DNA of 64,000 nt from DATAES01 sp963721305 (GCA_963721305.1 CAVRIR010000005.1:372001-436000); one strand, 5' to 3'; numbered from the stretch's first letter, positions 36,115 to 44,546 are shown. Made by a program: numbers and translations. The notes: generated from the letters alone by a model not told the origin.

Positions 36115-37056
36115 CTAACGCTTTCGGCCCGCGAACAAGGCGGGGGTGCCGGGCGGCGTGGCCAACTGCTGGAAGTCGACGTACCCAGCGTTGTCGAACA
36201 GCATGTTGGCTTCTTGGCGTGGGAGTGGTGTGCCCCCTGCTCGATAGGTCTTCCATTTGGTCACTGCGACCGACAGCGGCGTGCCTTCGAAGCGGCCTGC
36301 TCCGACGACAAGCCAACCGCCCGGTCGGAGCGCGTCGTGCAGACGGCCAAACGCGGTGGTGATGATGGAAGACGGGATGAACGGAGCTGGCAACCAGGCG
36401 AGATCGAAGCGTTGGCTATCCGTCAGTTCTTCCACCCCCTGGAGACGTAGTTCGACACGGTCCTGGCATCCGGCGGTAGCGATGGTTTGGTGAGCGAGCG
36501 CGAGAGCACGGGGGAGAACGTCGATCCCCATGACGGTCGCAGCCGGACGTGCGGCGCAGAACGCTGCGGTTATCGCTCCGATGCCGACACCGACGTCCAA
36601 GAAGGCGCCGCCGTCGCTGAAGCGGTCTTCGAGCCCGTCAAGCGACGGGATGACCGCCATCGCGAGCATCGTGCCGCCCAGCGCGGACGCTTGGCCCTGC
36701 GCGATGAGGGTGTCGTCGTCGTAGGCCGCCCAGGCCTCGCCATCTGTCTCACCCACGATGCCGATCACGGCCCCAAGTTGTCGCATCGACGACACCCACC
36801 CCTGGGCGCGAGTCGCCAGACCGCTTCCCCCTTCGACAGCCATTGCCGGCGGGACCGAGAACCCGTCAGCCCCGGCAATCAGCACGCCGCCCGAAACCAG
36901 GACTTCGGCCGCGACCCGGTCCTCCTCTGACACGACGGAGACCGTCGTCGAGTCCAAGGCCCCGGCGTTGACGAGATGGACGAACGCGCCGATCAACCAC
37001 GCCTGATCATCCGCATCGGTCAGTCGCTGCGCCCAACCGGCCGCGGGGTCGTCCAC
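36115..37056 (-). CDS. Class I SAM-dependent methyltransferase with helical N-domain
   Basis: This 313-residue protein has an N-terminal winged-helix-like part (DDQAWLIGAFVHLVNAGAL). A Rossmann methyltransferase domain follows, with motif I FLDVGVGIGAITAAF, the acidic ribose-binding residue in VMGIDVLPRAL and LRPGGWLVVGAGRFEG. The layout resembles small-molecule O- or C-methyltransferases of secondary metabolism. The start overlaps the 3' end of the P-loop fragment upstream by 50 bases, suggesting that the fragment is not intact. Substrate unknown. Confidence 0.75.
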   Translation of the reverse strand: MDDPAAGWAQRLTDADDQAWLIGAFVHLVNAGALDSTTVSVVSEEDRVAAEVLVSGGVLIAGADGFSVPPAMAVEGGSGLATRAQGWVSSMRQLGAVIGIVGETDGEAWAAYDDDTLIAQGQASALGGTMLAMAVIPSLDGLEDRFSDGGAFLDVGVGIGAITAAFCAARPAATVMGIDVLPRALALAHQTIATAGCQDRVELRLQGVEELTDSQRFDLAWLPAPFIPSSIITTAFGRLHDALRPGGWLVVGAGRFEGTPLSVAVTKWKTYRAGGTPLPRQEANMLFDNAGYVDFQQLATPPGTPALFAGRKR

Positions 37057-37456
37057 TCCGTACCCTCCTCACCCTCTCCCGGCCCGCGACTATCGCGCAC
37101 GACCGCAAGGACAGCGCATACGCGATGCCGATACATCGCATGCAGTGCTTGGCATTGCCGCCGAGCTCGTCGGTGTCCCGGGTCGGCACTTCGGTCACGC
37201 GTCTTGTGCGGTCAGGTTCGGCTTCGACGGCGATGTCGTCAGGACTTGAACGAAGTCGGCGCCGGAATGCGTCGGACTCCGCCCAGCCGATGCCGCCTCG
37301 AAGAGCTTTGAGGCAGGCGATCTCGCCTCCGTGGATGTGTGGATGGTTCGACCCATGGAGCTCGACTGAGATCACTGGTGCGCGGAGTCGTCGACCGAGC
37401 GCGTCGGTCACCACCGACTTACCGACTCCGGGCAGCCCGGCGAGAATCACGAGCAC
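37007..37456 (-). CDS. P-loop kinase-like ORF, probably truncated
   Basis: This 149-residue ORF starts with GTG and opens with a clear Walker A motif, LVILAGLPGVGKSVVTDAL, as in small ATP-dependent kinases. After about 35 residues nothing typical of that fold is seen: no lid, no Walker B. The C-terminal part is Arg-rich and runs through a dispersed repeat copy (37107-37139) and into the next gene. It is probably the 5' remnant of a kinase gene joined to unrelated DNA. Whether it is expressed is unknown. Confidence 0.45.
   Translation of the reverse strand: MLVILAGLPGVGKSVVTDALGRRLRAPVISVELHGSNHPHIHGGEIACLKALRGGIGWAESDAFRRRLRSSPDDIAVEAEPDRTRRVTEVPTRDTDELGGNAKHCMRCIGIAYALSLRSCAIVAGRERVRRVRSGRPRGRLGAATDRCG
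37107..37139 (+). repeat. Dispersed repeat, copy A
   Basis: This copy has AAGGACAGCGCATACG followed by CGATGCCGATACATCGC. It shares AAGGACA-CGC-ATA and TGCCGATACA with copy B (40104) and ACAGCGC-TACG plus CCGATACATC with copy C (43310). GCGATG/CATCGC forms a small hairpin around CCGATA. It lies in the degenerate 3' part of the P-loop ORF. Confidence 0.45.
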
Positions 37457-37547
37457 GCGCGACAGTCTGACAACGGCGGATCGGCCTTTGTGGCTGAGAG
37501 CGCCTACGTGCCGATCCCGGACGCTCGCATCCGGAAGTATGTGAGCC

Positions 37548-38369
37548 CTACGGTCGTCGGCCCCAAGCAGAGATCAGTGGTGCCGTCGTCACGTCGAGTC
37601 GCCCAGCCTCGACTGCTTGCAGGTGAGTGTCGATCTCCTCGGCAGTCACGTGACCGCCCACGATGAGCCCCTCTCGCACCTGGTTCACATTGGCGGTCTC
37701 CAGCTCCGATCCCGCCGTCAGCGCCACCGGCATGAACGCGTCCGCCGCGACGCTCACCAAGCCGGCCTCTCGCAGCAGCCGCGGCAGCCGTCGACCGAGC
37801 TCCAGATCGGCGCCCCGTTGAGCGAGGAGTGCGCGAACGCCTGCTCGGACTTTGTTCGCTAGTCGCTGTTCGAGCCCGACGACGTCGACGCACGCCAGCG
37901 GCTGCATGGCTGGGTCGAAATCCTCGATGAGGAGCCATCCCCCAGGACGGAGTGCCCGGGCCATGCGCTTCAGGGCCAGGTCTCGCTGAGGAATGTGGAT
38001 GAGGACGAGTCGGGCGTGGACAACGTCGAAAACTCCCTGTGGCGCGTCGTCCGCGGCGACATCGTGTTGACGAACCTCGACATTCCCGGCGTCAAGGGGC
38101 TGGCTCCAGGTCACGTCGATGTCCGTCGCGAGCACGTGACCCGATGGCCCAACTCTCGAGGACAGCCACTCGGGAATCGAGGTGCCGCCGACGCCCACTT
38201 CCCAGCAGTGCCACCCGGCAGCGATGCCGAGCGCTTCGAGGTGCCGGAAGGTCACGGGATTGAACAGTTCGGCGAGGCTGTCGAAGCGCTGCCCGGCCTC
38301 GGACGCCCGGTTGTCGAACAGGTAGCCGGTATCCGCGGAGGACAACGGTGGCTCGGTCACCGAGCCCAT
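37548..38369 (-). CDS. Class I SAM-dependent methyltransferase
   Basis: This 273-residue protein has the methyltransferase fold: motif I WEVGVGGTSIPEWL, the acidic loop ATDIDVTW, FDVVHARLVLIHIP and LRPGGWLLIEDFDPAM. It resembles UbiE/COQ5-like or small-molecule methyltransferases of actinobacteria. It is a single gene with a 91-base gap to the P-loop fragment and about 270 bases of DNA without a recognisable gene upstream (38370-38638). The substrate cannot be inferred. Confidence 0.78.
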   Translation of the reverse strand: MGSVTEPPLSSADTGYLFDNRASEAGQRFDSLAELFNPVTFRHLEALGIAAGWHCWEVGVGGTSIPEWLSSRVGPSGHVLATDIDVTWSQPLDAGNVEVRQHDVAADDAPQGVFDVVHARLVLIHIPQRDLALKRMARALRPGGWLLIEDFDPAMQPLACVDVVGLEQRLANKVRAGVRALLAQRGADLELGRRLPRLLREAGLVSVAADAFMPVALTAGSELETANVNQVREGLIVGGHVTAEEIDTHLQAVEAGRLDVTTAPLISAWGRRP

Positions 38370-38638
38370 GCTTGCTCATGAGCTGCGACGCTGCCATGGC
38401 CATCGGTTGCTCCGGACCGACCGTGCACACGACGCGTCAGCCCGCGGAGCACGCGGCCAGGCAAAATCGACGGTTACTCGGTCTCAGAGTCGTGACGACG
38501 CGTTCACCCATGACGACGCCCGGAAGAAGCCCGCAGTGCCAACCTCATGAGCGCACTGTCCGAGCACGAACGCCCCGTCGCGGCGACCACTCGCTCTGCA
38601 ATCCGAAGCGTGCCCGGCGTTGACGGTGCCCGCTCGAG

Positions 38639-39058
38639 GTGTTCACATCCGACGACCCGCCCGGCGCGGCGACTGAAGAGATGGCGCGGTGGGTCGAGGG
38701 TGCTGGCGAGTCCTGGAAAGACGTTAGCCAGCCGCTCGTCGAGGTGGCGTTACAGCTTGCGCGGATGATTGATCGGGGCGAAGCCGTGCCCGTCGCGGCG
38801 CGGGAGTTCGCGTCGGCCGTGGAGACGATCGCTCGGTTCGCGGAGAAGGCGACAACGCTCGACGAGATCCCACCGAACGCCGAGCGGCAACCTCTGGTCG
38901 GTCACGCTCCGGCGGGTTTGCCGGGTTCGGTGTCGGGGAGGAGTCCGGCTCTGCGGGCGGCGAGGACTCGTTTGGGTCCGGTGGCGGGTGACAGGCCACG
39001 GGCGAGGGCAACAGTCGCGGTGGGTTTCGGGCTTTGGAGGGCGAGGGCGAGCAGGTAG
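38639..39058 (+). CDS. Hypothetical protein, possibly truncated
   Basis: This 139-residue ORF starts with GTG. The first 88 residues look protein-like and helical (EEMARWVEGAGESWKDVSQP, then EFASAVETIARFAEKATTLDE). The rest overlaps the 3' end of the opposite-strand gene and is Arg/Ala-rich, as expected of an antisense shadow. The original stop may have been lost when two segments were joined near 38900. No family is recognised. Confidence 0.35.
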   Translation: MFTSDDPPGAATEEMARWVEGAGESWKDVSQPLVEVALQLARMIDRGEAVPVAAREFASAVETIARFAEKATTLDEIPPNAERQPLVGHAPAGLPGSVSGRSPALRAARTRLGPVAGDRPRARATVAVGFGLWRARASR

Positions 39059-39405
39059 ATCAACGCGTCCACGGAGAGCGGGTTGTGGTCGCCGTGCTTG
39101 GCGAGAAGGCCGGGCCAGCCGGTGCCGCCGAGGTATTCGGTCTCCAGGGCGATTTGGACGGTGTCGCGCAGGGCGATGCGGGCGATGCCAGCGGGTGAGA
39201 CGTCGTCGCCGCCGGGCAGGGCGGTGCAACAGACCCGGCGGACGGCGAGTTTGCCGACGGTGGGCGACCATTCGAGTCTGGCTTCGACGTCGTAGGGGAC
39301 GGCGTCGGTGATGGTGACGGTCACCGAGGCGGGGATCTCCTCGCTGGGGCCGCCCGGTGGCCCGACCGTGATCCGGCCGCGGCCCGGTGTGATGGTGATG
39401 CGCAT
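38902..39405 (-). CDS. Unknown protein with HTH-like tail
   Basis: This 167-residue protein starts at the ATG MRITITPGRGRITVGPPGG. The frame is open further up, but that part is not protein-like. The N-terminal half is beta-rich (SVTVTITDAVPYDVEARLEW). The C-terminal half (TATVALARGLSPATGPKRVL, then AARRAGLLPDTEPGKP) resembles the helix-turn-helix tails of proteins in actinobacterial plasmids and phages. That would make it a mobile-element-type gene, but no named family is claimed. Confidence 0.5.
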   Translation of the reverse strand: MRITITPGRGRITVGPPGGPSEEIPASVTVTITDAVPYDVEARLEWSPTVGKLAVRRVCCTALPGGDDVSPAGIARIALRDTVQIALETEYLGGTGWPGLLAKHGDHNPLSVDALIYLLALALQSPKPTATVALARGLSPATGPKRVLAARRAGLLPDTEPGKPAGA

Positions 39406-39572
39406 GAACAAGGACCTTAGTCCTCCCCACACCAAAGTCATAGGAATACCACGGTAGGCACGTTGGTTGTCATGTCCAGTCGGGTGCACACAGCAGCCGC
39501 ACCCAGCACCGGAAGCCAACGGGGCAACCGGAGCAATGAATCTCACCAACCACAAGGAACAAGGACAACCAA

Positions 39573-40043
39573 ATGAACCGCATCATCAAGACCGCCGCGA
39601 TCGCCGCCATGGCCGCCATCGGCGTCATCGGCGCCGCAGGCGCGGCGCACGCCGACACCCGGGAGGGCGTCAAGATCGAGGTGACGACCACCGTCCACCA
39701 GGACGGCCTCGCCTTCAGCCACGATTTCACCGGCACGATCACCGACCAGGCGACAGGCGCGTTCACCGCAACTGGCACCAATGTGGACATCGCCACCGAC
39801 GGCGGGTCCTACATCTACTCGATGTCCGGCAACGAGCACATCGTCGGCACGTACAAGGGCGGCAAGCTCACGATCACCTCGGGCTCCCGCGACATGGACG
39901 CCTACACCTGGGTGGGCTCCGCCAAGACCCCCAACAGCCAGGGTGGCGCGTTCACCAAGGCGGGCTCGTGGAGCACGGTCAACGACCTCGGCTACGGCAC
40001 GCACACCAACGACACGCTCACCGGTTCAGTCACGCTCGGCTGA
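39573..40043 (+). CDS. Small secreted protein, function unknown
   Basis: This 156-residue protein has a clear Sec signal peptide (KTAAIAAMAAIGVIGAAGAA, cleavage after AHA). The mature part of about 128 residues is beta-rich and Thr/Gly/Ser-rich (EVTTTVHQDGLAFSHDFTGT, YKGGKLTITSGSRDMDAYTW) without Cys. It looks like a small exported beta-barrel or beta-sandwich protein. The ATG follows an AACAAGGACAA stretch. A strong terminator and a dispersed repeat copy follow. Confidence 0.72.
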   Translation: MNRIIKTAAIAAMAAIGVIGAAGAAHADTREGVKIEVTTTVHQDGLAFSHDFTGTITDQATGAFTATGTNVDIATDGGSYIYSMSGNEHIVGTYKGGKLTITSGSRDMDAYTWVGSAKTPNSQGGAFTKAGSWSTVNDLGYGTHTNDTLTGSVTLG

Positions 40044-40059
40044 CCGCACTACCCGAGAC

Positions 40060-40085
40060 GCCCCCGGCCCGCAAGGGTCGGGGGC
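40060..40085 (+). terminator. Intrinsic terminator
   Basis: GCCCCCGGCCC pairs with GGGTCGGGGGC (one G-T wobble) around a GCAA tetraloop: 11 base pairs starting 17 bases after the stop of the small secreted protein. The loop and stem make this the clearest terminator in the accessory block. Confidence 0.75.
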
Positions 40086-40103
40086 TCGCTCCGTTTCGCA
40101 CCG

Positions 40104-40132
40104 AAGGACACGCCATATCTGCCGATACAGCG
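40104..40132 (+). repeat. Dispersed repeat, copy B
   Basis: AAGGACACGCCATATCTGCC followed by GATACAGCG shares AAGGACA, CGC, ATA and TGCCGATACA with copy A. It lies 61 bases after the stop of the secreted protein and its terminator. The rest of the gap to 40338 shows no gene. Confidence 0.45.
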
Positions 40133-40337
40133 TGCGGTGTTGCACTACCAGTGCCGTTGTCGTGCACTCGGGATCTGGCTACCGCCGGTGTGCGGACGGC
40201 ACCCAGAAGGGCATTCCACGCTGGGTCGTTGCCGTCGCACCCCGATGACGGGGACTGACCGCTGTCGCTGGCCAGTCCGGACAGTGATGCCGGGTCGCTG
40301 TCGATCGGCGATGTGGGTGGTGTGCTGAGATAGCGCG

Positions 40338-41690
40338 GTGGCGACGGCCAATGTGCGCTATGCGCGAGCCGCGGATAACGGCCATCTGGCGTACACGATG
40401 TTAGGTGCGGGGGCGATCGACCTGGTGGAGGTCGGCAACGGGACGAACATGTCCTTTGAGGCGGCGGCTGATCAACATCGGTGGGAGTCGCATCTCGAGC
40501 GGCTCAGCGGTTTTGCACGGGTGATCCGGTTCGATCCTCGAGGTATCGGGCTTTCGGATCCGCTGGGCGGCGTGCCACAGACGTGTGAAGCGTGGGCTGC
40601 GGACACAGTTGCCGTGATCGATGCTGCCGGCGCTGCCGTGCCGGCACTTATGGCTACTGGGCATGCCGGCCCGGTTGCCATCTTCGTGGCCGCGACGCAC
40701 CCGCAGCGCGTCCGGGCACTGGTGTTGATCAACACCTATGCCCGTCTGTTGCGGGCGCCGGACTACCCGCACGGGCTACCGGGCGACGTGTTCGACCGGT
40801 TTGTCGAGGACCTCGTCGAGCCGAGCCCGGCGGACGTCTCGTCGCTGGACGATCTGCCGTTGATGGCGCCGAGCCGGGAGGATGACGCTCCGTTTCGCGA
40901 TTGGTGGCGGGTTGCGGGCCATCGCGGCGCGAGTCCTGCGACGGCACGAGCGATGCACCGCATGGCCGCCAGGTCTGATGTTCGCGCCCTACTCGCCCGG
41001 GTCCAGGCGCCCACGCTGGTGTTGCACTCCGTGGACAACCGATACGTGCGACCGGCGCACAGCCGGTTCCTCGCCGAGCACGTGCCGACTGCGACACGTG
41101 TAGAGATGCGGTCCGGTGACCATCTGCCCTGGGCGGGAGACGCCGACTTCGTCGGCGAGATCGAACAGTTCCTGACGGGCACACGCGGCGCTACGCCGAG
41201 CGATCGCCGTCTCGCGGCGGTGTTGTTCACCGACATCGTGCAGTCCACGAACGAAGCCCGGCGAGTCGGTGACCAGCGCTGGCGGGACCAGCTTGACCAA
41301 CACGACGTCATGACCCAACGCCAGATCACGCGCTTCGGCGGGCAGCTCATCAAAGCCACCGGCGACGGGGTGCTCGCCACCTTCGACGGACCGGCTCGTG
41401 CGGTCCAGTGCGCGCTCGCATTACACGACGCGATTGGTCAGATCGGCATCACCATCCGTGCCGGTCTGCACGTCGGCGAGATCGAGCAACGAGGCGCTGA
41501 CATCGCCGGCATCGCGGTCCATATCGCACAACGGATCTGCACCGCGTCCGAACCGGGCGAGACACTCGTGTCACGAACGATCACTGATCTGACCGCCGGC
41601 TCAGGAATCGACTTCGACGATCGAGGCGAGCACCAGCTCAAAGGCCTCGACGGAACCTGGCACCTGTATCGCGGACGCGACAACCGCTGA
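40338..41690 (+). CDS. Alpha/beta-hydrolase-like domain fused to class III nucleotide cyclase
   Basis: This 450-residue protein has an N-terminal alpha/beta-hydrolase domain (about 1-280). A class III adenylate/guanylate cyclase domain follows (about 288-445), with the metal Asp pair in LFTDIVQST and ATGDGVLATF, then RAGLHVGEIE and GIAVHIAQRI. The hydrolase part lacks the nucleophile elbow: the usual G-x-S-x-G position reads ATGHAGP, without Ser. That domain is therefore probably a ligand sensor rather than an esterase. The product is presumably cAMP. It may be opposed by the Rv1339-like phosphodiesterase gene 7 kb away. Confidence 0.85.
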   Translation: MATANVRYARAADNGHLAYTMLGAGAIDLVEVGNGTNMSFEAAADQHRWESHLERLSGFARVIRFDPRGIGLSDPLGGVPQTCEAWAADTVAVIDAAGAAVPALMATGHAGPVAIFVAATHPQRVRALVLINTYARLLRAPDYPHGLPGDVFDRFVEDLVEPSPADVSSLDDLPLMAPSREDDAPFRDWWRVAGHRGASPATARAMHRMAARSDVRALLARVQAPTLVLHSVDNRYVRPAHSRFLAEHVPTATRVEMRSGDHLPWAGDADFVGEIEQFLTGTRGATPSDRRLAAVLFTDIVQSTNEARRVGDQRWRDQLDQHDVMTQRQITRFGGQLIKATGDGVLATFDGPARAVQCALALHDAIGQIGITIRAGLHVGEIEQRGADIAGIAVHIAQRICTASEPGETLVSRTITDLTAGSGIDFDDRGEHQLKGLDGTWHLYRGRDNR

Positions 41691-41763
41691 AAACCCCGAA
41701 CCCTGGCACCCCCGCCCGAGCTGTTCCTCTCCCGTTGCTTTCATTCCCTGAGGCCAGCGCCGT

Positions 41764-42639
41764 TTACGGGCGGCGACTTGTAGGAGTCGTTGCCGCGATG
41801 ATGCGTTGGGCTCCACCGAGACGGACGTCGTCGCGATCGGGGAAGTACGCGGCGATGGCCTCCTCGGGTCCGAAGTGCTCAACGTCGGTGTAGCCATGGT
41901 CGCGGAGAAGTTGTTCGATCTCGTGAGGCCGGTAGAGGCTGATGAACGGCTCGCCCATACCGGTTGCGACCTTTGACAGGACACCTTCGATGCGGCTACT
42001 GACCCCGGTCAAAGCCGCTGGCGGTTGGTTGTAGGTGAGGACGAGCCGTGAGCCTTCGCCGAGCGCGGCGACCGCGTCGAGGGTGGCGTCGATCGCTTCG
42101 GCGGTGAGGTACATCGTGACCCCGATCCACGACACGATCGCCGGTGCGGCCAAGTCAACCCCGGCGTCAGTGAGCCCGTCGGTGAGGGTCTGATGTTCGA
42201 AGTCGACCGGCGCGAAGACCAGGTTGTCCGGAATCGTCACACCGCTCGCGTCGAGCCGCGCACGCTTCCACGTCTGGGAAGCAGGGTGGTCAACCTCGAA
42301 CACTCGCACCCGGCGCAACAGATCCGCTCGGCGATACGCGAACGTGTCCAGTCCCGCACCGAGGATCACGTACTGGTTCACCGCACCCGCGGCCGCCGCT
42401 CGGTCCACGAGGTCCTCGGGATACCGGGCTCGCACGCACACCCACCGAGTGAACGACCGGAGGCTGTCGTCCTGCATCGACGCCACCAGCTCGTCCCGAA
42501 TCAACGCTCCTTCGTCACCGGCGAGCCCAGCAGCAAGGTCGTCGTTCAGCACCCACGGCGGCGGCTCTTCGCGATGCAACGCCCGCGCCACCGCCGTCAC
42601 GATCGCGGTGCGACTCACTGCACGCTCACTGTCCATCAC
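41764..42639 (-). CDS. SAM-dependent methyltransferase, TIGR00027 / leucine carboxyl methyltransferase family
   Basis: This 291-residue protein belongs to the actinobacterial family with RTAIVTAVARALH at the start, QYVILGAGLDTFAYRR as the SAM loop, VFEVDHPASQTWKRARL and SWIGVTMYLT. It is expanded in mycobacteria, where members are putative O-methyltransferases. It ends with RLGGAQRIIAA. It is a single gene on the minus strand. Substrate unknown. Confidence 0.88.
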   Translation of the reverse strand: MMDSERAVSRTAIVTAVARALHREEPPPWVLNDDLAAGLAGDEGALIRDELVASMQDDSLRSFTRWVCVRARYPEDLVDRAAAAGAVNQYVILGAGLDTFAYRRADLLRRVRVFEVDHPASQTWKRARLDASGVTIPDNLVFAPVDFEHQTLTDGLTDAGVDLAAPAIVSWIGVTMYLTAEAIDATLDAVAALGEGSRLVLTYNQPPAALTGVSSRIEGVLSKVATGMGEPFISLYRPHEIEQLLRDHGYTDVEHFGPEEAIAAYFPDRDDVRLGGAQRIIAATTPTSRRP

Positions 42640-42734
42640 CCGGCAATCTACGAGTCACGGCCGCGAATACGTGCCCGATAGCGCCGCTTGGATCGGCTCA
42701 TGCTGACCCCGTCGTCCGACGACAAACTTGTGCG

Positions 42735-43310
42735 ATGGACAAGGAAAAGAAGCTGGATGTGCCGTTTTCCTGGCGAACCTCCGACGGCATGGCGCGGATC
42801 ACGTGCGTCCCGAACACAGACCCAGAGCATTGGGGATGCTGGTGGCCTGTCGCCGAGGGCTTTCCGGTATGCACCGCGACTGTTGATCACGCCGACCGTG
42901 GGTATCGATCGATGTTCGGGTGGGTGCAGTTGGTGCGCTCCACCGACAACGACTCGGCTGGTCGCAACTTCGAGATCGATCCGTTCGCACTCTTCGGAGA
43001 CGCGCCCAGTCCCTTTTGCTGGTACGGGCAACATCCCGTGCTGTTCGACGCTCCCTCCCGACCCGAGCGCCGTCCCCTCGACTGGGTAGCTCACAGCTTT
43101 CTGGCGACCACACCACTCGATGAAGTCATGTCCACCGGGCGTCGCGTCGTGCCCCTGATCGGGTTCTCCTGGGGCTTCACCGACGACGGCTCGTCCCGTG
43201 TCACGCTTCACGATCTCGTCATCCTCGGCGATGGCGAGTGGACCGCTCATCTCGATCTGCTGCGGACCACCTACCCGCTGTGGCTGTTCGCTGAGGGACG
43301 CAACGTATAA
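42735..43310 (+). CDS. Conserved-looking hypothetical protein
   Basis: This 191-residue protein is Trp-rich (EHWGCWWPVAEGFPVC, IGFSWGFTDDGSSRVTLHDL) and ends in WLFAEGRNV. It has no signal peptide or membrane segment. Its composition is that of a folded globular domain. I do not recognise the family. A dispersed repeat copy starts at its stop codon. Confidence 0.6.
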   Translation: MDKEKKLDVPFSWRTSDGMARITCVPNTDPEHWGCWWPVAEGFPVCTATVDHADRGYRSMFGWVQLVRSTDNDSAGRNFEIDPFALFGDAPSPFCWYGQHPVLFDAPSRPERRPLDWVAHSFLATTPLDEVMSTGRRVVPLIGFSWGFTDDGSSRVTLHDLVILGDGEWTAHLDLLRTTYPLWLFAEGRNV

Positions 43311-43332
43311 CAGCGCTTACGCCGATACATCT
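43310..43332 (+). repeat. Dispersed repeat, copy C
   Basis: ACAGCGCTTACGCCGATACA followed by TC aligns with copy A (ACAGCGCATACG, then CCGATACATC) after removal of four bases. Its first base is the last base of the stop codon of the upstream gene. Confidence 0.45.
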
Positions 43333-43433
43333 CTGAACGAGGCTGCCGTTCCGCGCCTCAACGGCGACAACTGGGGGGCGCGCCGCGTGCGACGTTGACG
43401 TAGCGTTTGGCTGGCTGTGGAAGGGAGGCCAAC

Positions 43434-43754
43434 GTGCCCAAGTACCTACTCGAGGTCAACTACACGCTCGACGGAGTGCGAGGAGTCGTCGCCAAAGGTG
43501 GCACTGCTCGGGAGGCCGCGGCGCAGGCAGCAGCGAAGAGTGTCGGAGGCAAGCTCGACTCGTTTCACTTCGCGTTCGGAGGAACGGATGTGTTCACCAT
43601 CGCCGACCTTCCGGACAACGCTGCGGCTGCGGCCCTTGCGTTAGCGGTTACGGCTGGCGGTGGAGCAGCTGTTCGAACGGTCGTACTCCTGACGCCCGAG
43701 GACATCGACGCCGCCACTCAGAAAAGCGTGAAGTACTCGCCGCCGGGGAGCTGA
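43434..43754 (+). CDS. GYD-domain-like small protein
   Basis: This 106-residue protein has a GTG start with the ribosome site AAGGGAGG. It reads PKYLLEVNYTLDGVRGVVAK, then SVGGKLDSFHFAFGGTDVFT and VRTVVLLTPEDIDAA. This is the pattern of the GYD family, small dimeric alpha-beta barrel-like proteins. The usual GYD triplet is replaced by GTD. The function of the family is unclear. It lies between repeat copies C and D. Confidence 0.75.
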   Translation: MPKYLLEVNYTLDGVRGVVAKGGTAREAAAQAAAKSVGGKLDSFHFAFGGTDVFTIADLPDNAAAAALALAVTAGGGAAVRTVVLLTPEDIDAATQKSVKYSPPGS

Positions 43755-43789
43755 CCCAGATCTGTCGATCCGCACCCGCATTGGATGTG

Positions 43790-43806
43790 CCTGATACAGC
43801 GCGCCG
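43790..43806 (+). repeat. Dispersed repeat, copy D (weakest)
   Basis: GCCTGATACAGCGCGCC resembles the TGCCGATACAGCG core of copy B and lies 36 bases after the stop of the GYD-like gene. The upstream half of the repeat is not recognisable here. Confidence 0.3.
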
Positions 43807-43888
43807 TTGGATCGGCACGGTGCGCTAGCGCGGCCTTCAACATGTGATCTGCCTCGATTACTGCGAGGTAGATGCTCGACTCGACTCC

Positions 43889-44173
43889 CTAGGGCGATGA
43901 CGTGAGCTGTCGCCGACTCGCGGCGGCGCTGGCTGAGTGGCCGATGTCAAGGAGCGCAGCGAGGGCGACCCAGAACCATGCCCACCCGCTGAGGCCACCG
44001 GCTGTCCACAACACTGCGTAGAGAAGAGTGGCCAACGGTAGGAAGATGATGCCCAACAGTGGGAAGATGAACGTGTCGAACGCGGCAGATACTTGAGCTG
44101 GCCGCAGAATCCAGTAGACGAAGAACGCGAACCGCGGCGCGAGGCCGCCGATTACCGCGAAGAGACAGCCCAT
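43889..44173 (-). CDS. Small membrane protein, function unknown
   Basis: This 94-residue protein has three predicted membrane helices (LFAVIGGLAPRFAFFVYWIL; FIFPLLGIIFLPLATLLYAV; WAWFWVALAALLDIG) and a short polar tail. It resembles the small inner-membrane proteins common in actinobacterial genomes. An AAGGAGGG ribosome site precedes the ATG. Confidence 0.65.
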   Translation of the reverse strand: MGCLFAVIGGLAPRFAFFVYWILRPAQVSAAFDTFIFPLLGIIFLPLATLLYAVLWTAGGLSGWAWFWVALAALLDIGHSASAAASRRQLTSSP

Positions 44174-44229
44174 CGTCGTCGCCCTCCTTGAGACCTCGGT
44201 CCGAGGCGCCGCCCGCGTGGCAGCGCGAG

Positions 44230-44484
44230 CTAGTCAAGCAGTTGTCCGTCCGCTACGCGCCCGAACTGCCGATCGAAGTCTCGTACCGCCAACGACATGT
44301 TCCTCCGGGTCATCCGACGGCCGTGAACCGACCCATACCGAGCACGACCTCGGCGTAGCGGAAGGTTCACTCCGTCAGCATCGGGAATAGCCCGCATCCA
44401 GTATGTGCCTGATAGTTCCAGTAAGCGGCGGTCACCGTCGCGTGTGATGTGTCGGGAGCGTCCGGCGACCGTCGCGAAAGTCAT
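44230..44484 (-). CDS. Hypothetical protein, doubtful
   Basis: This ORF of about 84 residues starts at the ATG MTFATVAGRSRHITRDGD and is Arg-rich. The open frame extends upstream into the glyoxalase-family gene, but that part is not protein-like. No family is recognised, and it may not be a real gene. Confidence 0.3.
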   Translation of the reverse strand: MTFATVAGRSRHITRDGDRRLLELSGTYWMRAIPDADGVNLPLRRGRARYGSVHGRRMTRRNMSLAVRDFDRQFGRVADGQLLD

Positions 44485-44546
44485 GAGCTCGGGACCGGGA
44501 CTGCTGGCAAGGATGCGCAAGATGTCGGAGGTCGCACCGTCACTGC

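Noticed and set aside
37107..43820. Integron attC sites and cassette array
   Set aside because: The repeat copies lack paired RYYYAAC/GTTRRRY cores, no integrase gene is seen, and genes lie on both strands.
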